From NCBI GenBank assembly GCA_013368315.1, contig JAACJM010000002.1, forward strand, positions 1,178,001 to 1,242,000: DNA of 64,000 nt, given 5' to 3'. Shown here piece after piece: positions 22,005 through 32,732 of the stretch. The DNA is from Tetrapyrgos nigripes. Taxonomy: Eukaryota; Basidiomycota; Agaricomycetes; Agaricales; Campanellaceae. The position numbers were made by a program, and so were the translations under genes. Below the pieces are notes generated by a model, which saw only the letters and a list, made by a program, of their open reading frames with translations, was not told where the DNA came from and did not search any database. Each line of letters starts with the position of its first letter. Position 1 is the stretch's first letter.

Positions 22005-22895
22005 CAGCTGCTTGCAAAACTCTAGACCCTTTTTAACCTCTCCGCACATTTCGATCTGCGTTTACATTTGTGTATTGTTTGTGTACAACTTGAAATTGAC
22101 TTGAAAAGCCTTCACCTGCCATGGTTGACAACGTCAGAACAAACAAGACAAGTACAAATGTATAGATATTGTACACAGATGTAAACGCAGATTGAAGTGT
22201 ACGGAGAGGCCAAAAAGGGTAGGGCTCGCCACCGTCACCGTACACGGTTACGACCGTGTTTTTTACGGTCCTACACGGTCACGGTAGGACCGTAACCGTG
22301 CCGTATATCATACCCTTCCTGAGCCCCGAGACGGTACGGATACGGGTCGTAACCGTGCGTATCACGGTTACGGGACGGTCCTGCGGAATTCTTACAGGAA
22401 AGGGATGCAATCTTGAGCTGTAGAAGACTTTTTGACTGTTTTGTGCACTAATATAGTTGGTAAGACCAGATTAAGCAGAGAATGTATGGAATATACCATA
22501 TTTACTTGTCCCTAATAATATCCTGACGTCCCGATATATCATTTGAATCCATTAGGCATTCAAAGTGAATGGGAGTTCGGGCCAATTCCCCGTAGAGACG
22601 ATGAGAGGCTAAAAACCACTCGGAAAAAGCTGAGTTAGGGGTGACTGATAACTCGGCGATAAGCCATAAAAGGCTTATCTAATCACGTATTATCTGGTAC
22701 CGTCTCACGGCCGTGTACGGTTAATACGACACGGTCATATACCGTGTTGAACCGTACCGTCACCGTGCCGTATTGTGATCTCCAAGGTCTTAAGACGGTA
22801 CGGGTGACGGGTCCGTATCACGGTACCCGTAAACCGTGGCTGTACGGGAACGGTGGCGAGCCCTAAAAAAGGGTCTAGAATTTTGCAAGTAGCTG
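22005..22895. mobile_element. Tc1/mariner-type MITE, split by a hAT element
   Basis: TA flanks both ends (22003-22004, 22896-22897). Termini CAGCTGCTTGCAAAACTCTA and TAGAATTTTGCAAGTAGCTG are inverted. The arms continue as inverted repeats (CCTCTCCGCAC, ATCTGCGTTTACAT and complements). Without the inner element it is about 237 bp and almost fully palindromic. TA duplication plus CAG termini fit Tc1/mariner mobilisation. Confidence 0.8.
22220..22865. mobile_element. 646-bp hAT-type non-autonomous element
   Basis: A perfect 8-bp duplication AAAAAGGG (22212-22219, 22866-22873) flanks termini TAGGGCTCGCCACCGT and GGTGGCGAGCCCTA. TAGGG fits the hAT terminal consensus YARNG. The inner sequence is rich in ACGGT/ACCGT words. 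No ORF. It sits within the Tc1-type MITE, so it is the younger insertion. A reversed relative starts at 27280. Confidence 0.88.
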
Positions 22896-23956
22896 TAGCA
22901 AGGGAGAATGTGTTCGTGAGCGCGTATTTTGCGAGAAACAATTGTGATGTGTAATGTGTATACATGTGGTAACGTCGGCGTCTGGATGAGAACGGTGGGC
23001 GTCAACACTGGTGCTGAGGTAGCAGTTTGAGCCCCTAATAAACGGAGTACACGTTAATGACAAAAAGGTATCTGAGAAGCAGATACTCAACGTACCTGCC
23101 CGCTACTTCCTTCTAAGTCAAGGGAATCCGTGCCCGAGTTTTGCTGACAATAGAAGCCTAGTTATACAACAGACACTGAAGCTGGAATCTGAGTCAGTAA
23201 AGAGTACACAGCCGACAGGGTACGGATACATACCACATAATACTCGTCAGGAGCAGAACCTTCAGGTTCCGCGTCGCTGAGGTCAATGAAATCATAGAAT
23301 GGGAATTCATGCAGGAGAATTGCCTTGGCCAGGGTCCTCAAGGCCTCTCCTTCTGATCTCCAACACCCCCAGACCCCTCGACCACCTTTAAACTAGCAAT
23401 CCCCGGACTCCGACCTTTCATTTTCCATAATCCTCCTCGAAGGTTTACCCAACGAAAAACCCGTCGATGGTCCAGCGGCATCGAGCTTCACCCAAGCCAA
23501 AAGACATTTTGCAAAAGTCGTCCGCTGTTTAGAGTTTGGTTGGGGTATAGTATAGTATACCCAGCGGCGAGCGGTATCCGAGTCGTTCATAGCAACATTG
23601 ACGACCTCGGCGCTTCCAAATGTCGGGTAGACCGTAAGACCATAGAAAGAATGATACATTGGGCTCAGCCCACTGTCGTTCTTCATCCCAGTATATCCGT
23701 CATCAGGTCGTCGTGGGTGTAGGCGTGTTGTGAGGAATACTCATCAGACTTGAGAGTGATATGGGACTTGGAAGCTGTATGGGTATGGAAAGCTGCGGGA
23801 ACCGAAGCTATGTAACGATCTCCTCCTTATTTAGGCATTTATCTCATTTATCTTGTCATACTCTAACTTGCGTCGTTCGTTACTTCCAGCTCTTACAAGT
23901 TTCCTTTATATTTGATCTTTCTAGATATAGTATATAAGTTGCTTCTTTGTATTGTA

Positions 23957-24370
23957 ACTGGGGTAAGGGGCCACTGCTTCGCATGGCAATACACGAGGCC
24001 TCTTTACAGATGTCGATGAAGAACACAAAGGAAAAATTGGGATTCTTGTGTAGTTATCACTTGACACTCGATAGAGTGGTAAGTACCAGTTGTATGCCTC
24101 AATGCTCTTTTCTTTCTGATCATGTAGGTTGAAAAGCGCAGGATTACGGATGAGGAACGGGGTCCTAGGAAGACGATTAGAGTTGGAATTTGGCGGATCC
24201 GAGAAAGCCGTTGACGACGTCACCAGAAGGTCTTACCATGACGCCGGATAACTCCGAATGAGCGCTTGACGAGCGCCAGCTAATAGGGGTGGGAGTTTGA
24301 ACCCGTGGAAAAGATCTAGGACGTCGCTTGAGAACGACATAAATTAACTCGGCCTTTAAGAGGCCTCGTA
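23957..24370 (-). mobile_element. Helentron/HLE2-like element copy 2
   Basis: On the minus strand it starts TACGAGGCCTCTTAAAGGCC (24370 downward) and ends CCTTACCCCAGT (23957). T lies on each side. The inset repeat GGCCTCGTGT and the stem-loop GCCATGCGAAGCAGTGGC precede the 3' end. Near the 5' end GGGTTCAAACTCCCACCCC holds a perfect Pol III B-box. An intron-like unit (GTAAGTACCAG to CATGTAG, 24080-24128) followed by VEKRRITDEERGPRKTIRV on plus may be a captured exon. Confidence 0.68.
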
Positions 24371-25008
24371 ACTTAGATTTCATGGTACAAGTACGTACTC
24401 TTTATACTACCCAAGTTAGTAGGTACATTACAAAAATGTCTAAGAGAAGAAATCGTGAGTGTAATGTGTAAAAGAAACATCAAACTTGCGAGAGAAAGAC
24501 ACCAGACAAATAAGTAGAGTTAAAACTTAATTAAGTCAAGTAAAAACGCGCAAGAAATGGAAATCGGTAAGATGTAGACATGATAAAGGCAAACAGAGAA
24601 AAGAGGATCTGCGGAAATTATGATAGAACTAAAGAATATATGAGGAAAGAGTCGAATATGTGAGAACTTGGTGATTGGACAATTCCGGAGAGGGACGCGT
24701 ATAGGGGTTGGTGACGTCATAAGGGACTTCCTGTAATACCGAAATCTCATACTACACTATCTTCTCTCAAGTAATTCCATTTCCCCGCTTCCTCCTGGCT
24801 ATTCAATGCAGTTTTAGCATATTCTACGATAAGTTATCTAACAGAGTCATACAGATGTGTCCAGGTAACCTGGAAAACCCCGGCAACTCGGCAATTATGA
24901 TGCCCATTTCCTGATGTATCCTCCTCATATCATCTCACGAATCGGCCAGATTGATGACGGACCCGATCACCTCAAGGTTGGGAGCCTGGAGAAGCATCTA
25001 TCAGCAAT
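24371..25008. other. intergenic, nothing recognised
   Basis: No supported gene. It lies 3' of the HD-domain gene. Confidence 0.45.
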
Positions 25009-25922
25009 TCACTCCAACAATTTGTACAAAAGACTCACAGCATGGGACCACAGACAATTTGGCTTCTGCTTCAACATTCCTTCAATATCAGTCACGAACT
25101 CTTCACTGATCACTGCTCCATGTGGATACGCTGCCTCAATCTCTCTGACCGAATCACGACTTAACAAAGCCCCGAACAACTTGGCAAAGTCTGGACTAAG
25201 ACTCCCATAACCCCCCAAGTCAAAGAGAGCACTCTGCGCAACGAGGAAATTGGCAGCAGAGGCTGCACCACTGGTAAAAGTGGGATTCAGGGTGTGTAAC
25301 ATGATGCCTTGGGCGATGTCCCCGACTTCGTCTGCGTTGAGTTTGGATGGGTACGTCTCGAGTAGATGCTCATACGCCAGGATTCCACCTTGCAATTCGA
25401 AGCTCATCGCGTGAGCTGGATGGTTGAGAACGAATTCATCGTTGCTCAAACCAACGTCATGCAAAATGCAAGCGAGGAAGACGCGTTTGAGGAGCTCTTC
25501 GCGAGTTATTTGGGGTACTCCCGGTGTATCGGAGGGGAACCCGCTGTGGAGGATGAGGAGAGAGAAGTAATACATCCGGAGTGAGTGGTCGAGGATGGGC
25601 TCCGTTTCGAGTTTCTTGGCAAGATCAGAGGAAGGCTTGTACGCATTTTCGATACCCGGATGGCGGAGTTCGGTGAGAGGGACAAAGCGTGGTTGGGCGT
25701 CTGTGGCTCTAGCCAAAAACTCTGAGATGTTAGAAGGGACGAAAGCGTCAAAAGTCTTTGGGAGAGTAGATGTCGTGTTGTTGACCAGCTAGTATATGTC
25801 AACTTTAGCATAAACCAAGGGCAAGCAGTGTTGAAAGAAACACTGACTTTGATGGGATGGGTATTTGCTGCAACGGTGGCAACAAAGACGGCAAAGATAG
25901 CGACAATAGACTTGATCATCAT
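25009..25922 (-). CDS. secreted HD-domain protein, cyanamide-hydratase-like
   Basis: Two exons: 25922-25848 and 25788-25009, intron 59 bp (GTCAGT, ACTAG); 284 aa. The start is the double ATG giving MMIKSIVAIFAVFVATVAA, a signal peptide. The HD fold reads FVPLTELRHPGIENAYKP, DHSLRMYYFSLLIL, FLACILHDVGLSNDEFV and GIMLHTLNPTFTSG; the DHS His and the LHD pair are metal ligands of the superfamily. Fungal cyanamide hydratases (Ddi2-like) have this order but are mostly intracellular, so the leader is unusual. It ends SLLYKLLE. Substrate is not known. Confidence 0.8.
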
Positions 25923-26166
25923 GGTGTTGATTGGAAGTCGTAGCTTTAGAAGAACCAAGAGCTGAGGAAGACTGAAGTTGTGGTTTTGCAGTAGCAGCTT
26001 TTATACCTGAGTAAGAATATGAAGTCTCAGTAAGAATATGAGTCTCAGTAAGCTTAAGGATATGAGATACATTCTATGGCGCAATCACTTACAAAGATTA
26101 GCCCTGAAAGATTATAAAGAATGACTGAATGCTGAATTGTGGCGGGCTTCACGGACCACGACTTGA

Positions 26167-26298
26167 CACGCCAAAAGGGGACAAATTTTCCGCTCGACGG
26201 AAAGGTGTACCGAAAGACAGTATTATATCGTGTTTCAGGACGGTTTTTGCCTTTCAGTACACCTTTCATTCGAGCGGATATTGTCCCTTTTCAGCGTG
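26167..26298. mobile_element. 132-bp hairpin MITE of the CACGCC family
   Basis: Termini: CACGCCAAAAGGGGACAAAT and TTGTCCCTTTTCAGCGTG. Inner arms (GGAAAGGTGTAC and GTACACCTTTC) extend the palindrome. It lies 245 bp 5' of the HD gene start, in its likely promoter. No clear duplication of the target is seen. Confidence 0.78.
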
Positions 26299-27279
26299 AC
26301 ATGTCGCCAGCGGTGATGATAAAAATCACTTGTACCAACTTCTCTTCCAATGGTGCGAGTAGCGATGCAAACACAGCGGGACACTCAAGAAATTATGCTG
26401 CTTGGGAGCTGTGAGAATTTATAAGCTCTCTACCAGATGAGTTCTGCCTTCCTTCTTTGGTTTTAATCTCAAAATCCGTTGAACATCGAATGAGACGTTT
26501 ATAGTAGATCTATTTCCGAATTTTGATTACAAAGTTTGGGATATGAAACTGTATGATTCCGAAAATACTGGGTCACTGTCATCTATTTACCCTCTTGATG
26601 CGGTGATATCTTCGCGTCGAATAATTTCCGTGGGTTGCGCACATCTGTTCTTGGTGGTCAAAGCACTACTAGTTTGAGAATTTGATGGAGATTACATCAC
26701 ATAACCAGCTGCGGAGTCGGAAATTGCACTGCAGAGGTCTGTGCCTGATTTGAGAGAGTTACGAGGCCCTTTAGGGACTCGTTCTTATAATCCGACGCTT
26801 CTGCGTGTAGCTATGCAAGTTGGATATACGCTTTTCTCGAGATTTTCTTACTAATTTTCGGCTCAGAATGTGATAGAAGCCGGTACCAAACAATTGATTA
26901 GTTCCACTCATTCCTTTGGCCTCGTCATTGCCACACGCAGTGGTGGCCCACATCTCCTTCATCAGATATCCACGTGCATTCAACAAATAACTGAATAACT
27001 AACCGATAAACCAAATACTATTGAACAGAAGATAGCATACGCAACGGAAGACCGATCCAGATTCACTACTATGTTATTGATCACAGGTACCCATATGCCC
27101 CTCCCAAAAGACTGAGCTATCACTTCCTCCCGTATCCTTACAGTGTATCCTCCCATTGATTATCGATATCAATTTCCCAAGCAAACCCACAGCCACTCAT
27201 TGACACTCCTCCCTTGTTGCTCAAACTAATCATGAGGACCGCCATGGCCATTTGAAGTCGGAGTCGGGTTCCGTGCATC
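26299..27279. other. intergenic, no supported gene
   Basis: A GTTACGAGGCC word at 26758 resembles a Helentron-like 5' end (followed by CTTTAGGGACTCG) but no matching 3' end lies downstream nearby. No gene is supported. Confidence 0.4.
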
Positions 27280-27957
27280 TAGGGCTCGCCACCGTTCCCG
27301 TACAGCCACGGTTTACGGGTACCGTGATACGGACCCGTCACCCGTACCGTCTTATGACCTTGGAGACCACAATACGGCACGGTGACGGTACGGTTCAACA
27401 CGGTATATGACCGTGTCGTATTAACCGTACACCACAGCGGGCGGCCATTGATATTTGCAGGCATTTTTGTTGGGACTTAAATTACGAATTTTTAGCACAA
27501 TTTCTAGGCTGATAAGAGTCAAAGTATTTGCCGCTGAAATGCCAGCTTTCCATTTAAATCTGGCATTTCAGCGGCAAATACTTTGACTTTTATCAGCCTA
27601 GAAATCGTGCGAAAATTTCGTAATTTAAGTCCCAACAAAAATGCCTACAAATATCAATGGCCGCCCGCAGTGCACGGCCGTGAGACGGTACCAGATAACA
27701 CGTGATTAGATAAGCCTTTTATGGCTTATCGATATCACTGAGTTATCAGTCGCCCCTAACTCAGCTTTTTCCGAGTGGTTTTTAGCTTCTCATCGTCTCT
27801 ACGGGGAATTGGCCTGAAATCCCATTCACTTTGAATACCTAATGGATTCAAATGATATATCGGGACGTCAGGATATTATTAAGGACAAGTACGGTATATT
27901 CCATACATTCTCTGCTTAATCTGGTCTTACCAACTATATTAGTGCACAAAACAGTCA
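27280..27957. mobile_element. second hAT-type copy, reversed and truncated
   Basis: Starts TAGGGCTCGCCACCGTTCCC and follows, in reverse orientation, the right two thirds of the element at 22220-22865 (for example GTGCACAAAACAGTCAA against TTGACTGTTTTGTGCAC). A MITE interrupts it at 27433-27672. It ends abruptly where copy 3 of the Helentron-like family begins. Confidence 0.78.
27433..27672. mobile_element. 240-bp CACTA-type palindromic MITE
   Basis: Termini CACAGCGGGCGGCCATTG and CAATGGCCGCCCGCAGTG; the 3-bp duplication CAC flanks it (27430-27432, 27673-27675). The other hAT copy (near 22707) gives the empty site with a single CAC. Arms of over 100 bp close on a short loop near 27548. CACTG termini and a 3-bp duplication fit the CACTA superfamily. 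Confidence 0.85.
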
Positions 27958-28212
27958 ACTGGGGAAAGATGCCACTGCTTCGCATGGCAATTTACGAGGC
28001 CTGTAGTAGGGTGAAGGTGAAAGGACATATGAAAATCCGATGCGACTTGGGCTATGTCATTGTTTGTTCATGGTTGACGACAGCTTGGGTCGGATCAAAA
28101 AGCCGACGGCATCCTCGTTCGGTTGTCGGCATCATACAGACTGGCCAATAGAAATTGCAGGCGTGGAAAAGTTGCGAAGACGACATAAGTTAACTCGGCT
28201 AAAGGCCTCGTA
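27958..28212 (-). mobile_element. Helentron/HLE2-like element copy 3
   Basis: On minus it starts TACGAGGCCTTTAGCCGAG (28212 downward) and ends CTTTCCCCAGT (27958), with T on each side. The inset repeat GGCCTCGTAA and the stem-loop GCCATGCGAAGCAGTGGC are present. At 255 bp it is the shortest copy. Confidence 0.68.
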
Positions 28213-28367
28213 ATCAGTAGTTGAATCAACTCTCTTATCTTCTTCTCATTCAGTCATCGGCTTGAGGCCTTAACCCTCACAGTTTGATTCGACTTTTATC
28301 GTTCTCGGCTCACCGTACTTTGCACTGCCGTACTTTATTCTTTTTATTCCATTCCCTCTTCCCTGTC

Positions 28368-29616
28368 ATGTCTGGACAAGGCACCACCGAAAATTGGTCA
28401 TTCTATGATCAACAACCTCCACACGTTGATCCCAACACTGGTGCCGAAACACATTTCCAGCCGGTTGACCCTAACTCTCCCGCCACCATCTCTCACGCCG
28501 AATATGTTCAACTTTCTGAGATGGTTGGCATCGTTAAGGGTCTCCAGCAGTTCCAGACTACGACTGTCACTTCCCTCACTCAAATCGAACAACTCCAAAC
28601 CAATACCACAGCCACCCTTGCCAGCATCTCTGATTCTATCGCTCAAATTTTAGCGCAAGGGACAGGTCAGCCACCACAGTGACCCCCTACTTCTCAACCG
28701 ACTGCCTCGTCATCGAGAGGCAAAGATCCCGTTCGACCCTCCTCTCCATCTCCATCTTCCACTCCTAAACCACCATCGTTCACGCCTCCCACTCCGTTCA
28801 AGGCCAAAGCCACAGACGTCGAGGTGTTTATAGATTCGGTTCAGGATGCGGTGGAATTATTGGGTAGGACTTTGGCGACGGATAGGCAGAAGTGCATTTA
28901 TATGGCTACACTGTTTGCGGAGGCTCCGAAACAGTGGTATCGTGCGATTCGATCTTCTCAACCCAATTTATTGGATTCATTTACTATTTTGTTGCGAGTT
29001 TTCGGGCTCATTTCGGCGAATCCAACTTGGCCTATTTGGCTAACAACAAACTCAAAAAGTTGGTTCAAACTGGAACAGCCGCGTCTTACGCCTCTCGCTA
29101 CCTGGAACTTCTCGTCCACGTCAACTGGACTGAGGAGACGAAGATCGACAATTTCTACAACGGTCTCAAATCTGCCACAAAGGATCTCATTGCCAATACC
29201 CCTCGCGCCGATCGTCCGAAGACTTTTCTGGATTACTCTCAATGGGTGATCACCTGTGATAATCAGGTTCACGAAAGGGAGCAGGAGCGTCGTGAAGAAT
29301 GGTATTAAAAAGCCTTCCAACGGTACGATTTCCAAATCTTCTTCTACTAAAACCCAGCGCCACAACTCCCACTCCATCCACTTCCAACACTCTTCCCCCC
29401 GGCGAACCTATGCAAATTGATGCTGCAAAGACCGGAACTGTACGAGGGAAGCTTACGCCTGAGGAAAGGCAACGTAGGAAGGATCAAGGGTTATGTTTGT
29501 ATTGTGGGCGTTGTGGTAAACAGGCTGACGAATGTCCTAATCGGTCTGAGCAAGCTATCAAACGCATGGCTCAACGTAAAGCTGGTCAGGCTTCTCCCAC
29601 ACAGGGAAAAGCTTAA
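28368..29616 (+). pseudogene. gypsy gag with zinc knuckle
   Basis: ATG at 28368 (MSGQGTTENWSFYD). TGA at 28680-28682, then open sequence with TDVEVFIDSVQDAVELLG and EAPKQWYRAIRSSQPNLLDS. A frameshift near 29010, then YASRYLELLVHVNWTEETKI and ITCDNQVHEREQERREE. The knuckle LCLYCGRCGKQADECPNRSE (about 29492-29550) lacks the His of CCHC. Confidence 0.8.
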
Positions 29617-30748
29617 CCGGTCACTCGTCATCCTGTACTCCAGGGTTTCCGGTTGGTGAAGGAGTACACCCTTCTCATGCCAATCCGAGGCCGGAACCCA
29701 GGTTCGAAAGGACCACAGACGGCTCATGGCGTCCTATTTCTATTCATTCTCCTACTTATATTTTTTCATCTCGTTTTATACCCTCTGCTCATTTTGTTAT
29801 TTCAGTTACTCTTTCTTTTATTAATCATCCTTCGATTCGTACTCATGCTTTAATTGATAGTGGTGCTACGAGTTCATGCATCTCTGATTCTTTTGCATCT
29901 CATCATTCACTTTCTCAGTGTCTAAAGGACATCCCCGTACCTGTTCTGGCGGTTGATGACCAACCAATCGCATCTGGACTCATCACCCAAGATGTATTTA
30001 CCCAGATCCAAGTAGGATCTCATCAGGAGACTCTTCGTCTTTCCGTGGTTTCTGTTTCTTACCCAGTTATCCTTGGATTAGACTGGCTTCGTGCTCATAA
30101 TCCTTCTATTGATTGGCATGCTGATTCTTTATCTCTTAGATGTTGTGGGTTTCCTTCTTCGACAGTTTATGCTAAAGGCTTTGGTCTTACACTGAATCAG
30201 TTGCTCAATACTGCACGTGTCGGACTAGGCCTTGGTCTACTCGCAACCCCCTTACTTTCTTCTCGTACACTTTCTTCTCATGATTCTTATTCTTTTCTTT
30301 CTTCTACTGTTCCTTCTGATTTGTCTGTGTCTCCAAGTTCAACTGATGATGTTGAATCTCAATTTCATACGAGTATCAAACCTCGTTCTTTCCTTGCCAC
30401 ATTTGTACATCACAACAGCTATGGAAATTCATGCTCTTCTCGTTTCGTTTCTTCTGTTTCGCCTGAATCTCTTGTTCCTGATAAACCTGACATGAAGATT
30501 TTAAACTCTCGTCGTTTCTTTCAACAATCTAAAGGTTGTCAGATTACTTATTTACGATTTTTCGATCATACTTCTTCTTATTTTCTTAATTCTTTTACTG
30601 CACCAATTCCTCCACATTCCATGGCCAGTACGTCATCCCCCCTGGCCTTCACTATTCCCCAAACTGCACCTATTTGTAATCATGATTCCCTGGACAGTAC
30701 GTCATCCACCCTGTCCTCCATCAATCCCCCACTTGCACCTACACCTGT
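29617..30748 (+). pseudogene. gypsy protease and linker, cut at 30748
   Basis: The retropepsin core THALIDSGATSSCISDSFAS lies at about 29840-29900, followed by VSVSYPVILGLDWLRAHNPS and IDWHADSLSLRC (30045-30160). A long Ser-rich linker follows up to PLAPTPV, where the reading is cut by the nested element. Confidence 0.8.
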
Positions 30749-31336
30749 TACGAGGCCTCTTAAAGGCCAAGTTAACTTAGGTCGACTTTTGCTATCTTCC
30801 CACGCCTGCAGATTTATATTGCAGTCTCCACGACAACCGAATTGCGGTCTGGACCGGGTCTTCCAAGGACTAATGACGTCGACAACCACGACGTCATGTC
30901 TCATTTCTCCAATGTCGACCCTCCTCCGTCCCTCAAGCTTGCCTTCATCTCGAGTACAGATTCTCCAACGAAATCAGTTCATGTCCATGGTTTACACATT
31001 CTTACATTTTCGGCAATCACAGAGAGTCATGGCGGATGGTAAACGAACGTTGACAGGGAGCGGAATGGTATATATTTATATATATTATTATAGAACGCTA
31101 CGGAACCACGGAGAAAGACGGAGAAAGATGGAATGCAGGTGACCTCGATGTGTCATCAAGTGTCGGGTGGGGATCGAGCACAAGACCACATCCTCTCAAA
31201 ATGCAGATGAAAGGGTTATCACCGAATTGTGAAGTATATCACGATGATCCTGTTCAGACAGCCAATACATCGCGCAGCAAGCTGACGACAAGTACTCACT
31301 GTTCGACGAAAGCTTGCAGGAAAGCAGTTACGAGAA

Positions 31337-32345
31337 TTGTGCGGGTCACCCCTGCAGATCATGTGCGGGCCGGCGGGCCCATGCCTTGGATTAGCTGTAT
31401 TTCTCAGTACACTACATCCAGAAAGTTGTACACAGCCAGGATAGCTTTTTAGGGCTTTATCTACATTATAATATTTTCTTGTCTTTTTAAACCCTCAGCC
31501 AAGTGCTCTATTTGAGTACCAGTGCTGCTAAATGACCAAATTTCGAGAATTTTTGATCAACATACTTATATACTGATAATTACCGAGGATCTGGTCATAG
31601 AAAAAATTCAAGGGACATCTGTGCATTTTAAAAGCATATTCCGTCAATCTCCGAGGTACATACCTGCTTGTTAATGCAAGCCGAGTCGAGGCAAAGAGAG
31701 AACGGGGCTCTCAAGAGGCGTGGGAATTGTCATCGGGTAGCCCCGAATGACGTCGAGACGAGCTTTTCTCAACGTTGAAGGTACTAACGCATATATATTG
31801 ATCTTTCATTACTTATAAGCTATTTTCCTAAGTTTTAAATGCAGCATTGAGCAGAGGTAGCAATAGAGAGCAACAGTTAGATGCGTCGGGTATTGGCTGG
31901 TCCGCACCTGGCCCGCACCTGGCCCACACATAGTCCCAATGATGTCATATGTGCGGCCCGCCCCGATGGATCTGCGGGTCAGTTCTCGACGTGCGTACCA
32001 CTTTCCAGGTCACACATGTACGAAATTTGAACTTGTAAGAGTAGGTACAGGCCTTCATACTTGTACTATTCATCTTCTCGTATTCGCATATACATATCTA
32101 TCATTTAAGTATCTGTTTTCAAGCAGGGATTAGCCTGATCAAACTTGAAAAAGAATGTATTAATAACTACATTGTCTAAGAGACTCAGATGGTGGATCAG
32201 ACTGCTTAAATAGGGAATTTTCGTTGAGATATTCTTCAGTATGCATTTCTACATAGTGGAGGATAATTTGAACCGATATTTTGGTAGCACGCACATACAC
32301 AGCCACTGACCCGCTGACCTGCAGGGGTGATCTGCACAATCCTAC
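31337..32345. repeat. pair of inverted repeats within copy 4, about 1 kb apart
   Basis: ATTGTGCGGGTCACCCCTGC (near 31338) and its near-complement at about 32312-32345 (GCAGGGGTGATCTGCACAAT) are inverted. GC-rich words (GTCCGCACCTGG, GTGCGGCCCGCCC) lie between, near 31900-31960. It may be an older DNA transposon; no clear target duplication. Confidence 0.4.
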
Positions 32346-32419
32346 ACACCGTGCGGGAAAGGCATAGAACGACATTAGAAGAAGTGACATCATACGGAGA
32401 TCTCCAATGAGATTCAAAC

Positions 32420-32732
32420 TCCCCTCGGCTGAGACGGCAGCTCCACTCGGTTGGACACTCCCTCTCCTCCCTTTGGTCGGAGTCAGGGATAGTTTCGTCG
32501 TGAAACAAGGTATAGACGTTCGGTATCATCATGGAACCCTTGGGTATCTCATATCCCTTGCAGAGTCGCCAAAGTTGGGCAGACGCTGTTCTCCAAGTAC
32601 TTCGTCCAGCGCTTTTTGAGCTTTCTTCTGCACATCATGACGCAAAAAGTACAATTGTAGCATAGAATTGAGCTCGAAGTCAGTCAACGATGCACTGACT
32701 GGGACTACTGCTAGATTAGGAAGGAGCCTCAT
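32420..32732 (-). pseudogene. cytochrome P450 gene fragment carried by copy 4
   Basis: On minus, VQKKAQKALDEVLGEQRLPN (about 32645-32585) matches the stretch after the I-helix of P450s. In another frame, GYEIPKGSMMIPNVYTLFHD (about 32555-32495) matches the segment after the ExxR helix. The ExxR region expected between them is missing and the frame changes, so only parts of two exons remain. Neither start nor heme-binding Cys is present. Confidence 0.75.

Larger units (their letters stand above)
21686..23720 (-). pseudogene. fragmented, unassigned minus-strand gene
   Basis: Exon-like pieces on minus: NDSGLSPMYHSFYGLTVYPT and TTFAKCLLAWVKLDAAG (23680-23400), EALRTLAKAILLHEFPFYDF and SDAEPEGSAPDEYYV (23345-23235, then a GTATGT donor), YCQQNSGTDSLDLEGSSG, GAQTATSAPVLTPTVLIQT (23035-22980), and, beyond the MITEs, CLKLPDCQQWEK (21925-21885) and VTITVDGDDSTLCCTGEV to a stop at 21686. 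No family is recognised. A MITE at 22005-22895 lies among the pieces. Whether they form one gene is not shown. Confidence 0.3.

Noticed and set aside
22220..22865. CRISPR-like or regulatory array of ACGGT/ACCGT words
   Set aside because: The words are irregularly spaced and inverted within a hAT-type element with clear termini and target duplication.
26757..26800. fifth Helentron-like element
   Set aside because: GTTACGAGGCC is present, but the following sequence diverges and no matching 3' end was found nearby.
28213..28367. gypsy 5' LTR
   Set aside because: No matching copy was found after 37017, so LTRs could not be supported.
28958..29377. minus-strand open frame over gypsy gag
   Set aside because: Antisense shadow of the gag frame, with no recognised motif.
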